The notes below the pieces were generated by a model. The model saw nothing but the letters and a program-made list of their open reading frames with translations, searched no databases and was not told where the DNA came from. Below, one piece after another: positions 21,781 to 33,814 of a stretch of 64,000 nt of DNA; position 1 is the stretch's first letter; every line of letters begins with the position of its first letter. Source of the stretch: Adiantum capillus-veneris (taxonomy: Eukaryota; Streptophyta; Polypodiopsida; Polypodiales; Pteridaceae); contig CM043966.1 in assembly GCA_014529385.2 (NCBI GenBank), positions 39,180,037-39,244,036 on the forward strand, given 5' to 3'. The translations under genes and the position numbers were made by a program.

Positions 21781-22896
21781 TGTAACGGGACGAGCAGCAA
21801 GTGCCAACTAAAAAGAACAGACTTAGACAAACATTTAGCACTTCAAAGAACAGAACAAAGAGAGACATTTCACACGACACAAAGTGGCAGAGTTCCACCC
21901 CGAGACTCCACTGCATTCAGTTTTCTCATTCCATAACGGAGCTCCTTGATATTCTCGCGTAGCAAATTTATCCATCACACCCAGACCGCGGTGATCTGTA
22001 ACGGGTGTTTTGATGCAGTAAAGTTACATACCCATGCAATCTCACCCAATTACATCACGATGCAACACAGATGCTTACATATGCATGTTACAAGACACAA
22101 TAACATATAGTCGTTGATGAACGCTCCCCCCACAAATAACCAACCAGGTCCGAGCCATGAGCCATTCAACAACTCATTCATCACTCCTCCTGCAAATAAC
22201 CTAAAAAGGTTCGGGCCGTGAGATATAGAGACCTTTACAACAAAACGTTCCCCAAACCGCAGCCTGCGTCGCTTGGAGTTTCCAAGAGTAAATACTTCTC
22301 AGACTATATCCAATTTTCTTTTCAATAGTCCTCCCGCAAATAACCAACAAGGTTCGGGCCATGAGTAAAGCACCACTTTTCACTATATACTCCTGTCGGA
22401 AAAGCCCGAGCCATGAGATATTCAAACATTATTAAGCATCAATTCTTCTCTTCAATACTCCTAGCCATGAGTATCCAAAAGTTTTCCAAGAATATTGAAA
22501 CCACAATCAAGCAATCTCAAATCGGCAGCAATACAAGTTCAAAACAAATAAAATCCATTTCAAACAAATTCTAAACAGTATTTTCAAACAAAGTTCAAAA
22601 AGTATCTAAATCCAAAGCAAAATTCATTCAAGGTTTTCTTCTCACACTCAAACTTGTCTTTCTGCATCAAAGTGATGGTACGGTTCTGGATCTGGACGGT
22701 TGCATCATTCTTGTCACGTCACAATTGCCTAACTTCATGATGTGAAAGTCTGCCTTGCAATGGTACACTTGGATAGTGATTGGAAGAGCACCAATGAGAG
22801 GTACAACTCTTTGAGTTTGCCTAATGGCAGTTCTTCAGCTTGTGAATCGTATTTAAAGTCCATCTGCTTGAAGACGTCAGGATGGATAAAATTCTT
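21781..22896 (-). mobile_element. Second, partial copy of the small LTR element
   Basis: It begins TGTAACGGGACGAGC like the LTR at 18939, keeps only about 140 bases of LTR, and continues into sequence matching the interior of the first copy (TCTCATTCCA, AACGGGTGT, GATGCAACACA, ATGCATGTTACAAGACACAA versus 17640-17900). It ends where the second family A LTR starts at 22897. Most of its LTR has been deleted. Confidence 0.7.
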
Positions 22897-23369
22897 TGTA
22901 ATGTACCCAAGATTTTCCAATAAAAACTATTTCAATACTTTGCAAAAGTATTTGAGGCTCGCATTTTTTCTATAGTCATAAACAGTTAACGGAACAATCG
23001 GACCCCAGAACTATTAATTATAGCTCTTACACCCGTGGAAACAATAAGTTAATATAAAAAATTTAAGCTTTAAGTTTAGGTTTAAAGATAGGAGTTGACC
23101 CTTAAGAAAGAAGAAGTATTTTTAGGAAAGGAGTAGGAGTATTTTTAATAAAGGAGTATTTTTAGAGAAGCAAGAGAAATAAGTCAAGTTCAGAGCTTCT
23201 TTTCTTCTTTTTCTCAAATTAGACAAGCTTCTTCTAATATTAGAATCTCAAACTCGCGCATTGAGACGTGTGCGTGCGCACCCAAAAAAAAAAAAAAGGC
23301 CACGGATGCGCGCGAACTTATCTTCCTACTTTTCGCTATTCTTAGCTTTTGATTTTGGCCTTGAGAGCC

Positions 23370-23377
23370 TATATAAA
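23370..23377 (+). promoter_or_regulatory. TATA box of family A LTR copy 2
   Basis: TATATAAA in GAGCCTATATAAAGACCCC, matching copy 1. Confidence 0.6.
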
Positions 23378-23525
23378 GACCCCTCTTCCCTCACTTTCAA
23401 CACACACACAAAAGCTCTCAGAAGCAGAAGTTCTCTTGCCTTGACGCCGAAGGTACTCGAAGGTACCTTCTCTCCCTCAACCTCTCACCTTCAACCCATC
23501 TCCATCTCCAAATCTATCTCTACCG

Positions 23526-23528
<3 letters not shown>

Positions 23529-23599
<71 letters not shown>
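23529..23599. repeat. (TC)n microsatellite, 71 bp
   Basis: Pure TC run in the leader of the family A LTR; the first copy has only a few CT dinucleotides there. Confidence 0.98.
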
Positions 23600-23602
<3 letters not shown>

Positions 23603-24722
23603 CGATACGACACGACACGATACAATGGCTCCGAAGCGAGTGACACGAAGCTCCAAGGACACCCCTGTCGTTCCTCCTCCAAAGAAGATGTAAAGAAAGC
23701 TATCAACTACTCCAATCATAGCTCAAGTGGAGGTATCGGTTGCGGAAGAAGTTGAAGCTGCTCAACCTCAAACATGGAAGATAAACGAACATGTGCTAAT
23801 CCGGTAAGAAAAATTTGTAATTCTGCATTGTTATACATACTGACCTTGTAAGTCAAGCTTAGGAATTCTTTTAAACCGTCCAAGAAACGTGATTGAATGA
23901 CAAGAAACAAGCATATGATTTCATAGAACATTAAAAGATTTGTTTGAAAAATTGTCATTGTTTGATAACTTGTTATTGCTTGATAAATTGTATTGTTTGA
24001 TAACTTGTTATTGTTTGATATTAAGAGTTGGTTGATCATGTCTAAAGAATCACTTAAAGAGAACAATTGCTGAAGAAATATCTTTTGTTCCTTGCGGCTA
24101 GCGAGATGATCCCGCAGTTAGCGCGGAGAATAAGCTTAACTGCGGAGAATAAGCTTAGGTTATCAGCCGCTGAGATTATCAACCCTCTTGCGGTTAGCAA
24201 GATCCCTTATGCCTTGCGGGTAGCAAGATGGAAAGTATATGCAATTCGCGGTTAGCGAATAAGTAAATCATTTGCAAAAGCTTTGTTGGTTAGACAAAGA
24301 AAGTCCGTAGATAGCGGCAAACTCATTAAAAAATTGAATAATTTCTTTTGTTGAAATATAGGACTGTCTTTTATTGGGCCTCGTTTAAGAAAGAATTGTT
24401 TTGGTGATGTTTGAAGGATCGTATAAAAGAACCTGTACCCGGAATTAATAAAGGAACACTGCTTGTACATGTAAAACAATATGGTAGTAATTAAAAAACA
24501 AGAGGAACAGGTGAGTGCGGTGTGGAAAGTGGGAGACTAATATCCAAATGGATCTATGTCTAAAAATGGGTGGACCCGATTAGTCGCGTACTTTCTACAA
24601 GACTACTAGTTAGTTAAGAATAAGTCTCATATCAAATTTAGGGTATATAAACGACGGCCGTACTCTTTAACGTAGAAAAAAATGCATTGTTTATAAATCT
24701 CAAGTATGCCAATGAGGTTTTC

Positions 24723-27428
24723 TTTTTTTCCGAGAAAAAGATCCTTCTATTAGTTAATAAAACTGCCCATAGTGCTACAACCACCTCTACTAGAGAGGGC
24801 TACAACAATCATAAGGGGAGACTCTCCCCTTGATAAGCAACAGATGTACAATGAGGGCTAAATCAGGAGATGGGAGCAGAGAAAAGCCACACAGGCGGAT
24901 GGTAGTGCCATTTGAGCTCACCCCGGACCATGGTGAAGAACGGCCCAGGACGCCAGAGTCGAAGAAACATCTCTCTACACTCCCGCATGCGGTCGCAGCT
25001 GCCTTTAAGTCTCTCGAACTATCCCTTGAGAGTATGGATTAACTCCAGCCAAAATCTCGAACAGTCTCTGCTGGTGGCACAAGGCAAGTCTCGAAGATGC
25101 GGAAGCAACGGGCCCGCCAAATGAACCAGAGTATCAAGCCACAGCCGAGCTCCCAACACACCTCTCTCTCATTGCACCACTCCTGAGGGCTATGTAGCAG
25201 ACTGTAGGGTAGGTCGATCCTCCTGTATCACTATCATCCTGCTAGTAGAGGATAGCTCAAACTGTAGTGCAAGGCTCGTAAGAGTGGACCAAGCAACGCC
25301 CCCCAAGTATATTGTTGTGTTGTGGAAAGAGTTGGCATCAGCCGAAGAACCCAAAGCCAAACCTGTTGTGCCATGGGACAGTCCCATAGACAGTGACGCT
25401 AACTCTCCAAAGGATGGTCATAAGCTGCGCATGCTGCCGGAAGGCCACTATGTACTAGCCAGCTTCCCACTGCGATAGCTCTATGTGCAGCTAGCCACTG
25501 AAACAGAGTGACTCACCGCGGCTGTCTCGCGTCCCACAACCTCGCCCAAAAGACTGACAAGAACTCAATTGTGGGACCCTCCTCCTACCAATGAGGTGCT
25601 GCTGCACGACTAGCCTCTCTCCGAGTTGCTACTATGTGACGTCCCATTTGAGCAGTGTACTGAAAGAAAGGGACCCCTGGATGGTCGCTTGAAGAGAAAG
25701 GGTCCCTCCAACCACTCTCCAAGATCCCACTGCAGTTGTGCCAGTGGACAGCTCTCCCAAGCCCACAGCCTCCAATGGCCTGTCTCAAGAGCTGTTGGGT
25801 CGGCATCTATGACACAAGTCCTCTCGCAGATGCCCACTACTCGGATCCTCTAAAACAACACTCTGCAACCTGTGGGGCCTCTACTAAGACTCTGTGTAAT
25901 CGACTCTCGTTCTGTAACTCAAAAAACATGGAGGGTACAGTATCTGAGCAAGCCCAAACTGCGATAAGGACCTCTAGTCACGTGAAGACCCCCATCCATC
26001 TGGGCGTTGCTGACTCTAGAGGTGTAAGTCACTTAGTTGGTGCTGCCTCTGTGATGTCTTGACACATGCGTTGCACCCCTCTCATGCCCTGTAGCTGGAT
26101 GCTCTGAAGCTCCTCTGACAAACCTGAGAACTGCAGCCAGTCACCTAGAGTGCGTGTAGGACCCTCTGCCATGGGACCCCAAGAAACATGAGGCTGACCA
26201 CCAACCAAGTGGTCTCTCTGAGTGTTGACCACGGGGTTCCAAACAAGGGGTTGTCTCAGGCGCTCCTCCGTGCAAGTGAGATGGTGCTGCTCCAGGCCTC
26301 TACGTAGCTGCTCCAAGGGGCAATCTCGGAGCTCTGAATCCAACAAGATCCTCTCAAGGTTGTGAAGCATCGTGCTCCCCTTCCTCTGTCTATCTGTCAC
26401 AGTGAGGATCATTGGTGCATGGTTTGCAAAAGATGTCACAGCCAGAATGCAAACTGACCCACCCAAGTCACAGAGGTGGTCACTGGCATAAAAGCTATCT
26501 ATCCTAGATAGATTCACTCCTCCCACTCTACTGTCCGAGTGAGAGAAGGCCAAGCTGTCTGGGGGCCTAACAAAGCCAGAGTGCTGCCAAACATCTGAAA
26601 CCCTCAAAGTCATACATAGCCACGTGCACAGTAGCATGGCTACCTCCAATCCTGTCAAAGGGGTCCTCCAGCATGTTGAAGTCACCACCAATGCACCATT
26701 GCTCTGCATGCAGCAAAGACTCTACAATGTGAGATCAAAACTCAGCACGTGCACTCGCCACATTGGGCGCATAGATGTTCAGGAAGCCCAAGAGGCGGCC
26801 TTGAACCTGCAAAGTAATCCACTGAGCCCTGCCAGGCACATAATGCCTCTACCCACAATGGCCTACTGCCAAGAGTCCGCAATAGTCATACATACCCCTC
26901 CCTGGATACCACCAGGTCCAAATGCAGCTGACCAAAATGTCTCATATTGTCCACGTAAAAGCTGACCACAACGTCTAATGCAGCTCTCACAAAGATGATG
27001 CTCCTACAACATAAGAATATCAATCTCTCCGCCCACAAGGCATCGCTGAAGCTCCTAACGCAATCGACCCCGCTGGCGCTGAAATGGGGCCCACCTAATC
27101 CCTGCACATTCCATGAGACAATCCTCATGAAGAACGAGAAAGAACTAATGCTACAGCAGCAGCTAACAGTGCTATCTTTGAGGTTGGCTTGGATGGGGAA
27201 TAATCCGCATCCGAGCGTCTCCTAGATAGGCGTGACTGCAAAGAGTGTCTGGCCCAGGCCCAAGAAGAGCGTGCCGTGCGCAGGGCAACCTCCTCTGTCT
27301 AGGAGTCCTCATGTATGTATACATAGCATGGTGGGCTCTGCGTGTCAGCAAAGAAGTGTACCACAATGTGTGTACATCCAGCCGAGTTTGGAAGTGTCAT
27401 TGAGAACTTGGCCAACGGCCACATTCGG
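24723..27428 (-). mobile_element. LINE C, copy 1: reverse transcriptase deleted
   Basis: Minus-strand copy of the L1-like LINE that recurs at 34.5, 46.8 and 54.2 kb. It starts inside the ORF1-ORF2 junction, has the endonuclease start MRIVSWNVQGLGG at 27128, then NLSRIDSFYASDHLCDLGG. At about 26330 the frame jumps from LERILLDSELRD straight to EERLRQPLVWNP, which in other copies lies after the reverse transcriptase; the whole polymerase is gone. The 3' end is GAAGGATCTTTTTCTCGG plus an A tract, identical in kind to copy 3. The joined frame 26029-26709 is open but lacks catalytic parts. Confidence 0.85.
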
Positions 27429-27429
27429 A

Positions 27430-29902
27430 CTATGCTAAACCAAATGCTTCAAGGTAAAGGTTGACAATCTGAGGTGTATCTGCCAGGTCCTCCTGCTCCA
27501 TCCACTTCGCATCCAATGCGGGTGTTAGATGCAACAGAATGAATGTTGTATTTTCTCAAGATTAGTGATCTTTATTGCTCAAGGTTCCTTTTAGTTCTTA
27601 AGGAAAGAGAGAGCTTTCCGTCTTATGGAGAGTGCTGTGATCACGAACAAAGTCAGTGGATATTGTGCTTGCAAGTGAATGAGACTGAGAGAAGGAGAGA
27701 GAAGAGATACGACACCCGAGAGGTTGTAAAACCCTCCTCCGAAGGCCCCACTCTTGTCAGCGAGAGTGGTCTAACTTTGATTGCACAAAGGTGTACAATG
27801 CGAATGCAATGGACTGATGCAATGGGACTATGCCGATGACGACGACGGTGATGGCGACGACGACTTGATGGCTGAAATCTGAGATCTTCTATGGGGGAAC
27901 ATCTGCAACCAATCTGGGGTTAATATGCTACTTGGCTAAAGGCTGAGAACCTGCTTTTCTTCAATGCTGAATTTGCTGCTCAAAAACGCTGGCATGGCAG
28001 CAATCCTAGCATTAGTAGTTGGCTGCAAAAACACTGAGATGGCTGGTCAAAAAACGCTGAACTGCTGCAGATACCTAGCGTTAGTAAATGGGCTGAACTG
28101 GCTGCCTTGGTGCTAGTGGAAAAACGCCAAGAACTGCAGGTTGCTGGCGATGGCTGATGGAGACACCAGGGTCTGCTAGAAGAAGAAGAAGAAGAAGAGA
28201 AAACGCCAAGGATGGAAGAGGATGGCGATGGTCTAATGCTGAGGGGGGGGTACTGCTGAGAAGTTGCATGTTGAGCGGGAAGCTCCTGCTGCCTCTTCTG
28301 CCAGAAAGTGCTAACTTGGGTTTGCTTATATATTAACTTAGCAAAATTGCCCTACCTACTTTTGTTGGAAAGTCACTTAAAAATAATAAGTGAAAATAAC
28401 CAAAAATAGGAAAATAGGCTAAATGCACTGGAAAATTCCCCTAACTGATGCTAATGGATTCTGGTGGGAATTCCGATGATCGTGCTGTGTGCAACCGGAG
28501 GATATGCATCTAAGCTAAGTGACTGGGCATGCACGGTCTACGAATAGACTCACAAAAGTGCCAGATCACTGCTAATCTAGACTTGACTGAACTGACTAAA
28601 CCCTGCTGTGGTGTAGCTTGTCCACGGACACATAGGGTTGGGATGTGTCACGTGACAGCGGGATAGTTCTTGAATTTAAATAACCAAGAACCGCCTTATC
28701 ATTTGACCTTTTATCTTTCTATCTTTATGTGCCAAAATTTTTTCTGGAACGAGTATCTCCTCGATTTCCTCCACTTCGAGTTGCTCATCAAAAATATTGT
28801 GAATTCTCCAAGTATCTGGCGACTTTAGTCGAAAGGAGACATCATTTATCTTTTCGGAAATCTGGAAAGGTCCATAGTATCTCATGCTAAGTTTCGGAAA
28901 AAGCTGCCCTTTCCCTTTTTCTTTCTCAAGCGTGCCTTCTCAAAACGTAAGAGCACGCAATCATTCTCCTTTAATTTCAAATCGCGACGATGCCGATGTA
29001 GATCGGCTACCTTTTTGTGTCTTTCTTGAGATTTTTGCAAAGCCTCCCGGACCTTGGCAAAAGCTGTGTCCAAGTCCCGTGTGTACTCCTCGGCTTTCAA
29101 AATCTTATCTTTCGTGCTTAGGAATGGTGGAACCTTCGTAGCACCTTCAATAATCTTAAATGACGCCTTCCCCATCGAAGAGTATCGTGTTATTGTAGGC
29201 AAATTCCACCAAAGGTAAATACTTTTTCCATCAAGTCTTCTGATACGAGATGTAAGACTTCAATAAATCTAGTATCACTAAATTAGCAATCTCTGATTGC
29301 CCGTCAGTCTGCGGGTGGAATGATGACGAGAACTGTAACTGCGTGCCAATGTTCTCCCAAATAGCCTTCCAAAACAAACTCGTGAATTTGGGGTCTCTGG
29401 CGGAGACAATCGACTCAGGCATGCCATATAACCTGAAGATCTGGGCAACAAACAGTCTCGCTAAGTGATCCGGCTTGACTGTTTGCTTCACTGGAATGAA
29501 ATGAGCTTGCTTGCTAAATCTATCAAAAACAGTTTAGATACCATCGTGACCACTCTGTGTTCTCGGGAGATAAAAAATGAAATCCATTGCAATACTTTCC
29601 CAGGGGCGGGTGGGTATGCGTAAAGGCTGTAACAATCCTGTGCTTTATGCCTGTCAAACTTGACCTTCTGGCATACCAAGCAACTGCGTACAAAATCGTC
29701 CACATCCTTCTTGAGTCCCGACCAAAAGAAGTATCTCTCCACTCCTTTCAAGGTGGAAGCTATGCCGCGGTGACCAAACCCTCAAAAGGTGGACAGTGGC
29801 ATTCGGTTAAAACCTTTTCCCTCAACGGTTGTGTAACGCACAACCTCGTTTTCTTCATCAAGTAGCCATCCCGAATGGAATATCCCGCTACTACCTCCGA
29901 GT
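27430..29902 (-). pseudogene. Gypsy 1 integrase and C-terminal region, split by a solo LTR
   Basis: From high to low coordinates: zinc-binding part [14 protein letters not shown] near 29640-29680, core with FRLYGMPESIVSARDPKFTS and FHPQTDGQSE (29231-29491), then ADLHRHRRDLKLKENDCVLL (28882-29202), YYGPFQISEKIND and IRRFLV (28676-28885). The frame shifts, then the family B LTR intervenes (27523-28657). Coding resumes with ALDAKWMEQEDLA and ends LYLEAFGLA with a stop at 27430-27432. The same ending occurs on the plus strand at 55.75-55.89 kb, which confirms the join. Confidence 0.85.
27523..28657 (-). mobile_element. Solo LTR, family B copy 1, with perfect target duplication
   Basis: On the minus strand it runs from TGTCACGTGACA to TCTAACA, 1135 bp. 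GCGGG occurs at 27518-27522 and 28658-28662, a 5-bp target duplication. The uninterrupted target is seen at about 55795-55815, CTATCCCGCATTGGATGCG. It has no internal genes, so it formed by recombination between two LTRs. It shows the AAAACGC motifs (AGCGTTTT on its own strand) described in the findings. Confidence 0.95.
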
Positions 29903-30047
29903 GAAAATATCTGCAAAATTTGTATATGTGGCATACTGATTGACCATATCCTCGAAGCTCCTATGATGTATTGCGGAAATAGCAGAACCAACGGCTTCAG
30001 AGACAAAGCATCTGCCACCAAATTCTTCTGTTCTTGAACATGGACAA

Positions 30048-30986
30048 TCAAGAAGGAAAATGTGACAAGATGTTCGCCCACCGCATCTGCTTTTCCGATA
30101 GCTGCTTCTGTGACAAGAAGTAGCGTAAACTCCGATGATCAGTGAAGATCGTAAAATCTGCTCCGAGTAGGTAATGTCGCCACTGAGTAAGAGCATGGAT
30201 AACTGCCAAAAGCTCTCTCTCATATATCTGTGTTGTCAATTCCGGCCTTGAAAACAATCGGCTCTCATAGGCAATGACATGGCCTTCTTGCATTAAGACC
30301 GCACCCAGACTACAACCACAAGCATCACAATATACTTCGAATGACTTCTCTAAATCCGGCAAAGTCAAGTTTGGTCTTGTAGTCAATTTCTCTTTCAAAG
30401 TTTGAAAGGCAGTCACCTCTGTGGGTCTACGAGAAAGGGACTCCTTTCTGTGTCAAGATATGCAAAGGGGAAGCAACCTCTGCAAACTTTTTAAAGAACC
30501 GATGGTAGTACGAACATAAGCCCAAGAAGCTTCTAACTTCACGGACATTCTTCAAATTGGGCCAATCACGCATAGTCTCTATCTTGACCAGGTCCATTCT
30601 GCACTCCTGCTGCTGAGACAATGTTTTCCGAAAAGTGTATCTCTCGTAAGAAAAATTCACTTTTCTTTGCTTTAATCACCAACTTCTGATCTCGTAATGC
30701 CTGAAAGACCTGTAGTAGATGTTTTCTATGTTCTGCCTCATCCTTGGAGAAAACAATGATGTCGTCAAAGAAAGTGTCAACAAATAGTATGTACTCTCGA
30801 AAAATCTTATCCATCATTCGGTTAAATGTCGCTGGAGCATTGGTTAGGCCAAAAGGCATCACCAAAAACTCAAATAAACCAAAAGGTGTCCGAAAAGCTG
30901 TTTTATAGGCATCTCCCGATGCGATTCGGATTTGATGATATCCGCTCTTCAAATCGGTCCTGCTGAAACAAGAGGATCCCTATAGT
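30048..30986 (-). pseudogene. Gypsy 1 reverse transcriptase and RNase H
   Basis: [40 protein letters not shown] and FFDDIIVFS (active-site D-D) lie at 30566-30952. YYHRFFKKFAEVASPLHILT follows after a frameshift (30427-30660). RNase H is at 30048-30416, with VYCDACGCSLGAVLMQ, YERELLAVIHALTQWRHYL and TDHRSLRYFL. Frames are broken at 30986, near 30566-30660 and at 30420. Confidence 0.92.
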
Positions 30987-32233
30987 CAGTCTAGAATATC
31001 ATCGATCCTGGGAATTGAAAATCTGTTCTTGATGGTGATTTTGTTGAGAGCTCTATAGTCAATGCACATTCTCCAAGATCCGTCTTTCTTCAAAACTAAC
31101 AACATCGGAGAGCAGTAAGGTGAAGTACTCGGCTGCATAAGACCCTTTGCCAAGAGGTCTTTCACTTGGTTCATAATTTCTTCATTCTGAGCTCGGCTCA
31201 CATGGTCAGGTGGCTTATTTGGTGGTGTGCTTCCAGGTATCAAATCAATGGTATGATCCTCAGGACAAGCTGGTGGCAACTCGCTTGACAGGCCCTTAGA
31301 AAAGCAATCGGCATGAGTGTGGAGAAAAGCTTGGCGTTCTTTTTCTAGATTAGACATATTTTTCCTATGATCATCATTCAACTCTTTCAAAAAGATTGAG
31401 TAAACAAACAGATTGGATTTCATTAATTTTGAAACGGTCGAAGCCGATACAATAGGGACAGACTCGCCCTTAAGTTTTACATCAAGTACAATGGTTCGGC
31501 CCTTTTCTATAGTCAAAGTCGCTTTTCTGGCCCGGTAGTTGACCACGGCGTTGTTTATATGGTACCAGGGAATTCCCAAGAGGACATCACAACCTTCCAA
31601 GGGCATTATGTAGAAGTCCTCGTGCCCCAAATACCCCTGACAATGCAACCGAAGTTTTCCAATGACAGGTGTAATGGCTACGTCCCTGTCAAGTGCCGCT
31701 AGAACTGCCTTTGCTAGTGGTCCCATCCGATCGGGTGTAATCTCGAGCTGTGCCGCCAATTCACGTGAAATAAAGTTGGCCTTGGCTCCTCCATCAAAGA
31801 AAATCAGGGCTTCTTGATCCTTCACTTTGCCCCAAGCTCGGCAAAGTTCTGTACTCTCATCAATCGTGCTTGGGTCAGTACCCATGCAATCTGGAACCAG
31901 TCCTGCTTTCATCTTGCCTGTCCGTCCACGTTCCTCAGCTGCTTTTGAACTCTCTGGCCTTTCTTCATCTTGATCTTTCCATGCCTTTTTAGTGCACTTC
32001 ACGGAGATGTGTCCTTGTTCCCCACATCCAAAACACTTCCCCTCTTTGATGTAGTTGGCTCTCTCCCGCGGAGTGAGCCGGGGTCGTGCATCCTTATCTT
32101 TCTGATCTTGGGGGCTCTTCTTCTTTCTACTTTCATTTTTAGAAGTCTGCTTGGTTTTCTCTGTCATGATCTCATCTGTGGGGTAAGTCAAACTGCTTGA
32201 GTGTATGGCAAAGCCCCGTTTCGCATGACTCAC
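30986..32233 (-). pseudogene. Gypsy 1 zinc knuckle, protease and start of reverse transcriptase
   Basis: A 415-codon open stretch. It has a CCHC knuckle ([14 protein letters not shown]), an aspartic protease region where [15 protein letters not shown] replaces the usual D-S/T-G-A, then VLLGIPWY, and the reverse transcriptase start with [20 protein letters not shown]. The D-G-G in place of D-S/T-G would probably inactivate the protease. The frame ends within the polymerase. Confidence 0.9.
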
Positions 32234-32772
32234 TAGTTCTTGAATAGAATCCGATCGGGAGTGATCTCGAGCCGCGTCGCCAATTCCAGTGAAATGAAGT
32301 TGGCAATGGCTCCTCCATCAAAGAAGATCAGGGCTTCTTGGTCTTTCACTTTGCCCCAAGCTTGGCAAAGTTCTATACTTTCGTCCATCATGCTGGGATT
32401 GGTACCCATGCAATCTGGAACCAGCCTGTTTTCATCTTGCCTTTTCTTCCACGTTCCTCAGCTGCTCTCGAACTCTCAAGCCTTTTGTCGTCCTTGTCAT
32501 TCTGTTCTTTCTGTGCCTTTTTAGGGCACTTCGCGGAGATATGTCCAGTTTCCCCGCATCCAAAGCACTTCCCCTCCTTGATGAAGCGAGCTCGCTCCTG
32601 AGGAGTAAGCTTGGGTCGTGCATCTTTCTTTTTTGAGTTGCTCTTTCTCTTTCTACTTTCATTTGTCGAAGTCTATTCAGCTCTTTGTGTCATGATCTCA
32701 TCGGTGGGGTAAGTCAGACTGCCAGAGTGGATGGCAAAACCCCGTTTTGCATGACTCATCAACTCCGGAATA
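31725..32772. repeat. Tandem duplication of 524 bp in gypsy 1
   Basis: ATCCGATCGGG begins copies at 31725 and 32249. Each spans the knuckle and the protease start (shared blocks GGCTCCTCCATCAAAGAA, CCCATGCAATCTGGAACCAG, GTCATGATCTCATC). The outer copy has several stops; the inner copy keeps the open frame. Confidence 0.92.
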
Positions 32773-32783
32773 GAAGTTGACTT

Positions 32784-33776
32784 CTATTCCAAGTAGTGAT
32801 CTCGGATCTCTGTAGGTAGACCCAAGGTAAACCGCTCAATCTGTTCCTTCAACGAGATCTTCTTAAATGAATAGGCGGCTAAAAAAGAGCTCCTGGATCT
32901 CTCGCAATAAGCGTCCACTGTATCCTTCTTGGTCATCCGAAGATGGTTCCAAGCAGTTCGTATATCGCGTTCATACTCTCGAGTCAACCAAGAAGAAATA
33001 AAAAGCCTCTTGAATTTCAGCCATTTAATTGGTGCAGTCTTGCTTAATAGAAGCGTGGACCACCAAGTTCGAGCATTCCCCTTAAAGTAAGAGGCAGCTC
33101 TCCAAATCTTAGAGTGCTCTGAGTAACGTCCTCTCGCGAAAGCGATGTCAAACTGCTGTACAAAAGACAAAGCCTTCGAAGCATCTCTATATCCATAAAA
33201 CGTGTCAAATTTAATTGACTGTCTTCCTTAAAACTCTCGAACTTTCTTGCTTTTGTCTTCCAGAAAGTCATACTGGTTGGCTTTGTAGAAATTCTTCTTC
33301 TTTGCATAAAAGTTTCTCTCATTAGAGTCTGAACTGTTTGTAGACGAGTCCTTTGTAGAACTGTCACTCACGGAGCGAGATTTTGGCTTATTTTCCTTTT
33401 TCTTGCCCTTTCTGAAGCGTTGCTTTTTGCTTCGCTTTTTGCCTTTTCGGTCTTCTTCGATCGAGTCAGATGAGCTAGAAGAACTGGGTACTCCTTCAAA
33501 TTGAACACGCTTCTTCTACTTTCTTGCTTTTTCAAAGGTAGGCTGACGACTCAAATAACCCAGGAAGTTAACGCCTTTCTTCTGCTTTTTGCCGTGCTTT
33601 TTAGCTTTGTTCTGCGCGTCAAAAAGCTGAGCAATTCGTGCATCAACCACCTCTTCTAATTCTTTCTTTGTATACTTCTTGGGAGTAGGAGGTTTCTTGA
33701 GAGAGGGTTTTGGGGGTGGTTGACTGATACTTGCCTGAAGCCATAGGTGCCGCGAAAAAAAAAAATGGGATCGCAT
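32784..33776 (-). pseudogene. Gypsy 1 Gag
   Basis: N-terminal basic region (KKYTKKELEEVVDARIAQLF, 33516-33776) and the retrotransposon gag domain (FKGNARTWWSTLL, FISSWLTREYERDIRTAW, RFTLGLPTEIRDHYLE, 32784-33170), in different frames with stops between. Starts soon after the primer-binding site at 33802. Confidence 0.85.
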
Positions 33777-33801
33777 TTCCCGTAGGAGAGAAATTGGTCG
33801 T

Positions 33802-33813
33802 GCTCTGATACCA
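33802..33813 (-). other. Primer-binding site of gypsy 1
   Basis: GCTCTGATACCA on the plus strand is the exact reverse complement of TGGTATCAGAGC, the initiator Met-tRNA complement; one base separates it from the LTR. Confidence 0.92.
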
Positions 33814-33814
33814 C

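Larger units (their letters stand above)
22897..24671 (+). mobile_element. Family A long LTR, copy 2
   Basis: Direct repeat of 3737-5385, from TTTGTAATGTACCCAAGATT on. TATATAAA at 23370-23377 and AATAAA at 24447-24452 fall at the same places as in copy 1. The leader has expanded a (TC)n tract (23529-23599) not present in copy 1. Reading frames through it (23261-23755 plus; 23477-23719 minus, poly Arg-Glu) are products of that tract. Confidence 0.75.
27430..33800 (-). mobile_element. Ty3/gypsy element 1, internal region
   Basis: A minus-strand gypsy element with gene order gag, protease, reverse transcriptase, RNase H, integrase and a C-terminal chromodomain-like end, the order of plant chromoviruses. 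It keeps its 5' LTR (33815-34461) and primer-binding site. Its 3' LTR is missing: the coding region stops at 27430-27432 and LINE C copy 1 follows at once. A solo LTR of family B interrupts the C-terminal coding region. Many stops and frameshifts make it inactive. Confidence 0.9.

Noticed and set aside
23477-23719. Minus-strand frames of alternating Arg-Glu (also 52566-52829) and plus-strand poly Leu-Ser frames
   Set aside because: Translation of (GA)n/(TC)n microsatellites; not genes.
30566-30952. FFDD in place of YxDD as an unusual polymerase active site
   Set aside because: F-F-D-D is ordinary in plant Ty3/gypsy chromoviruses and occurs in both gypsy 1 and gypsy 2.
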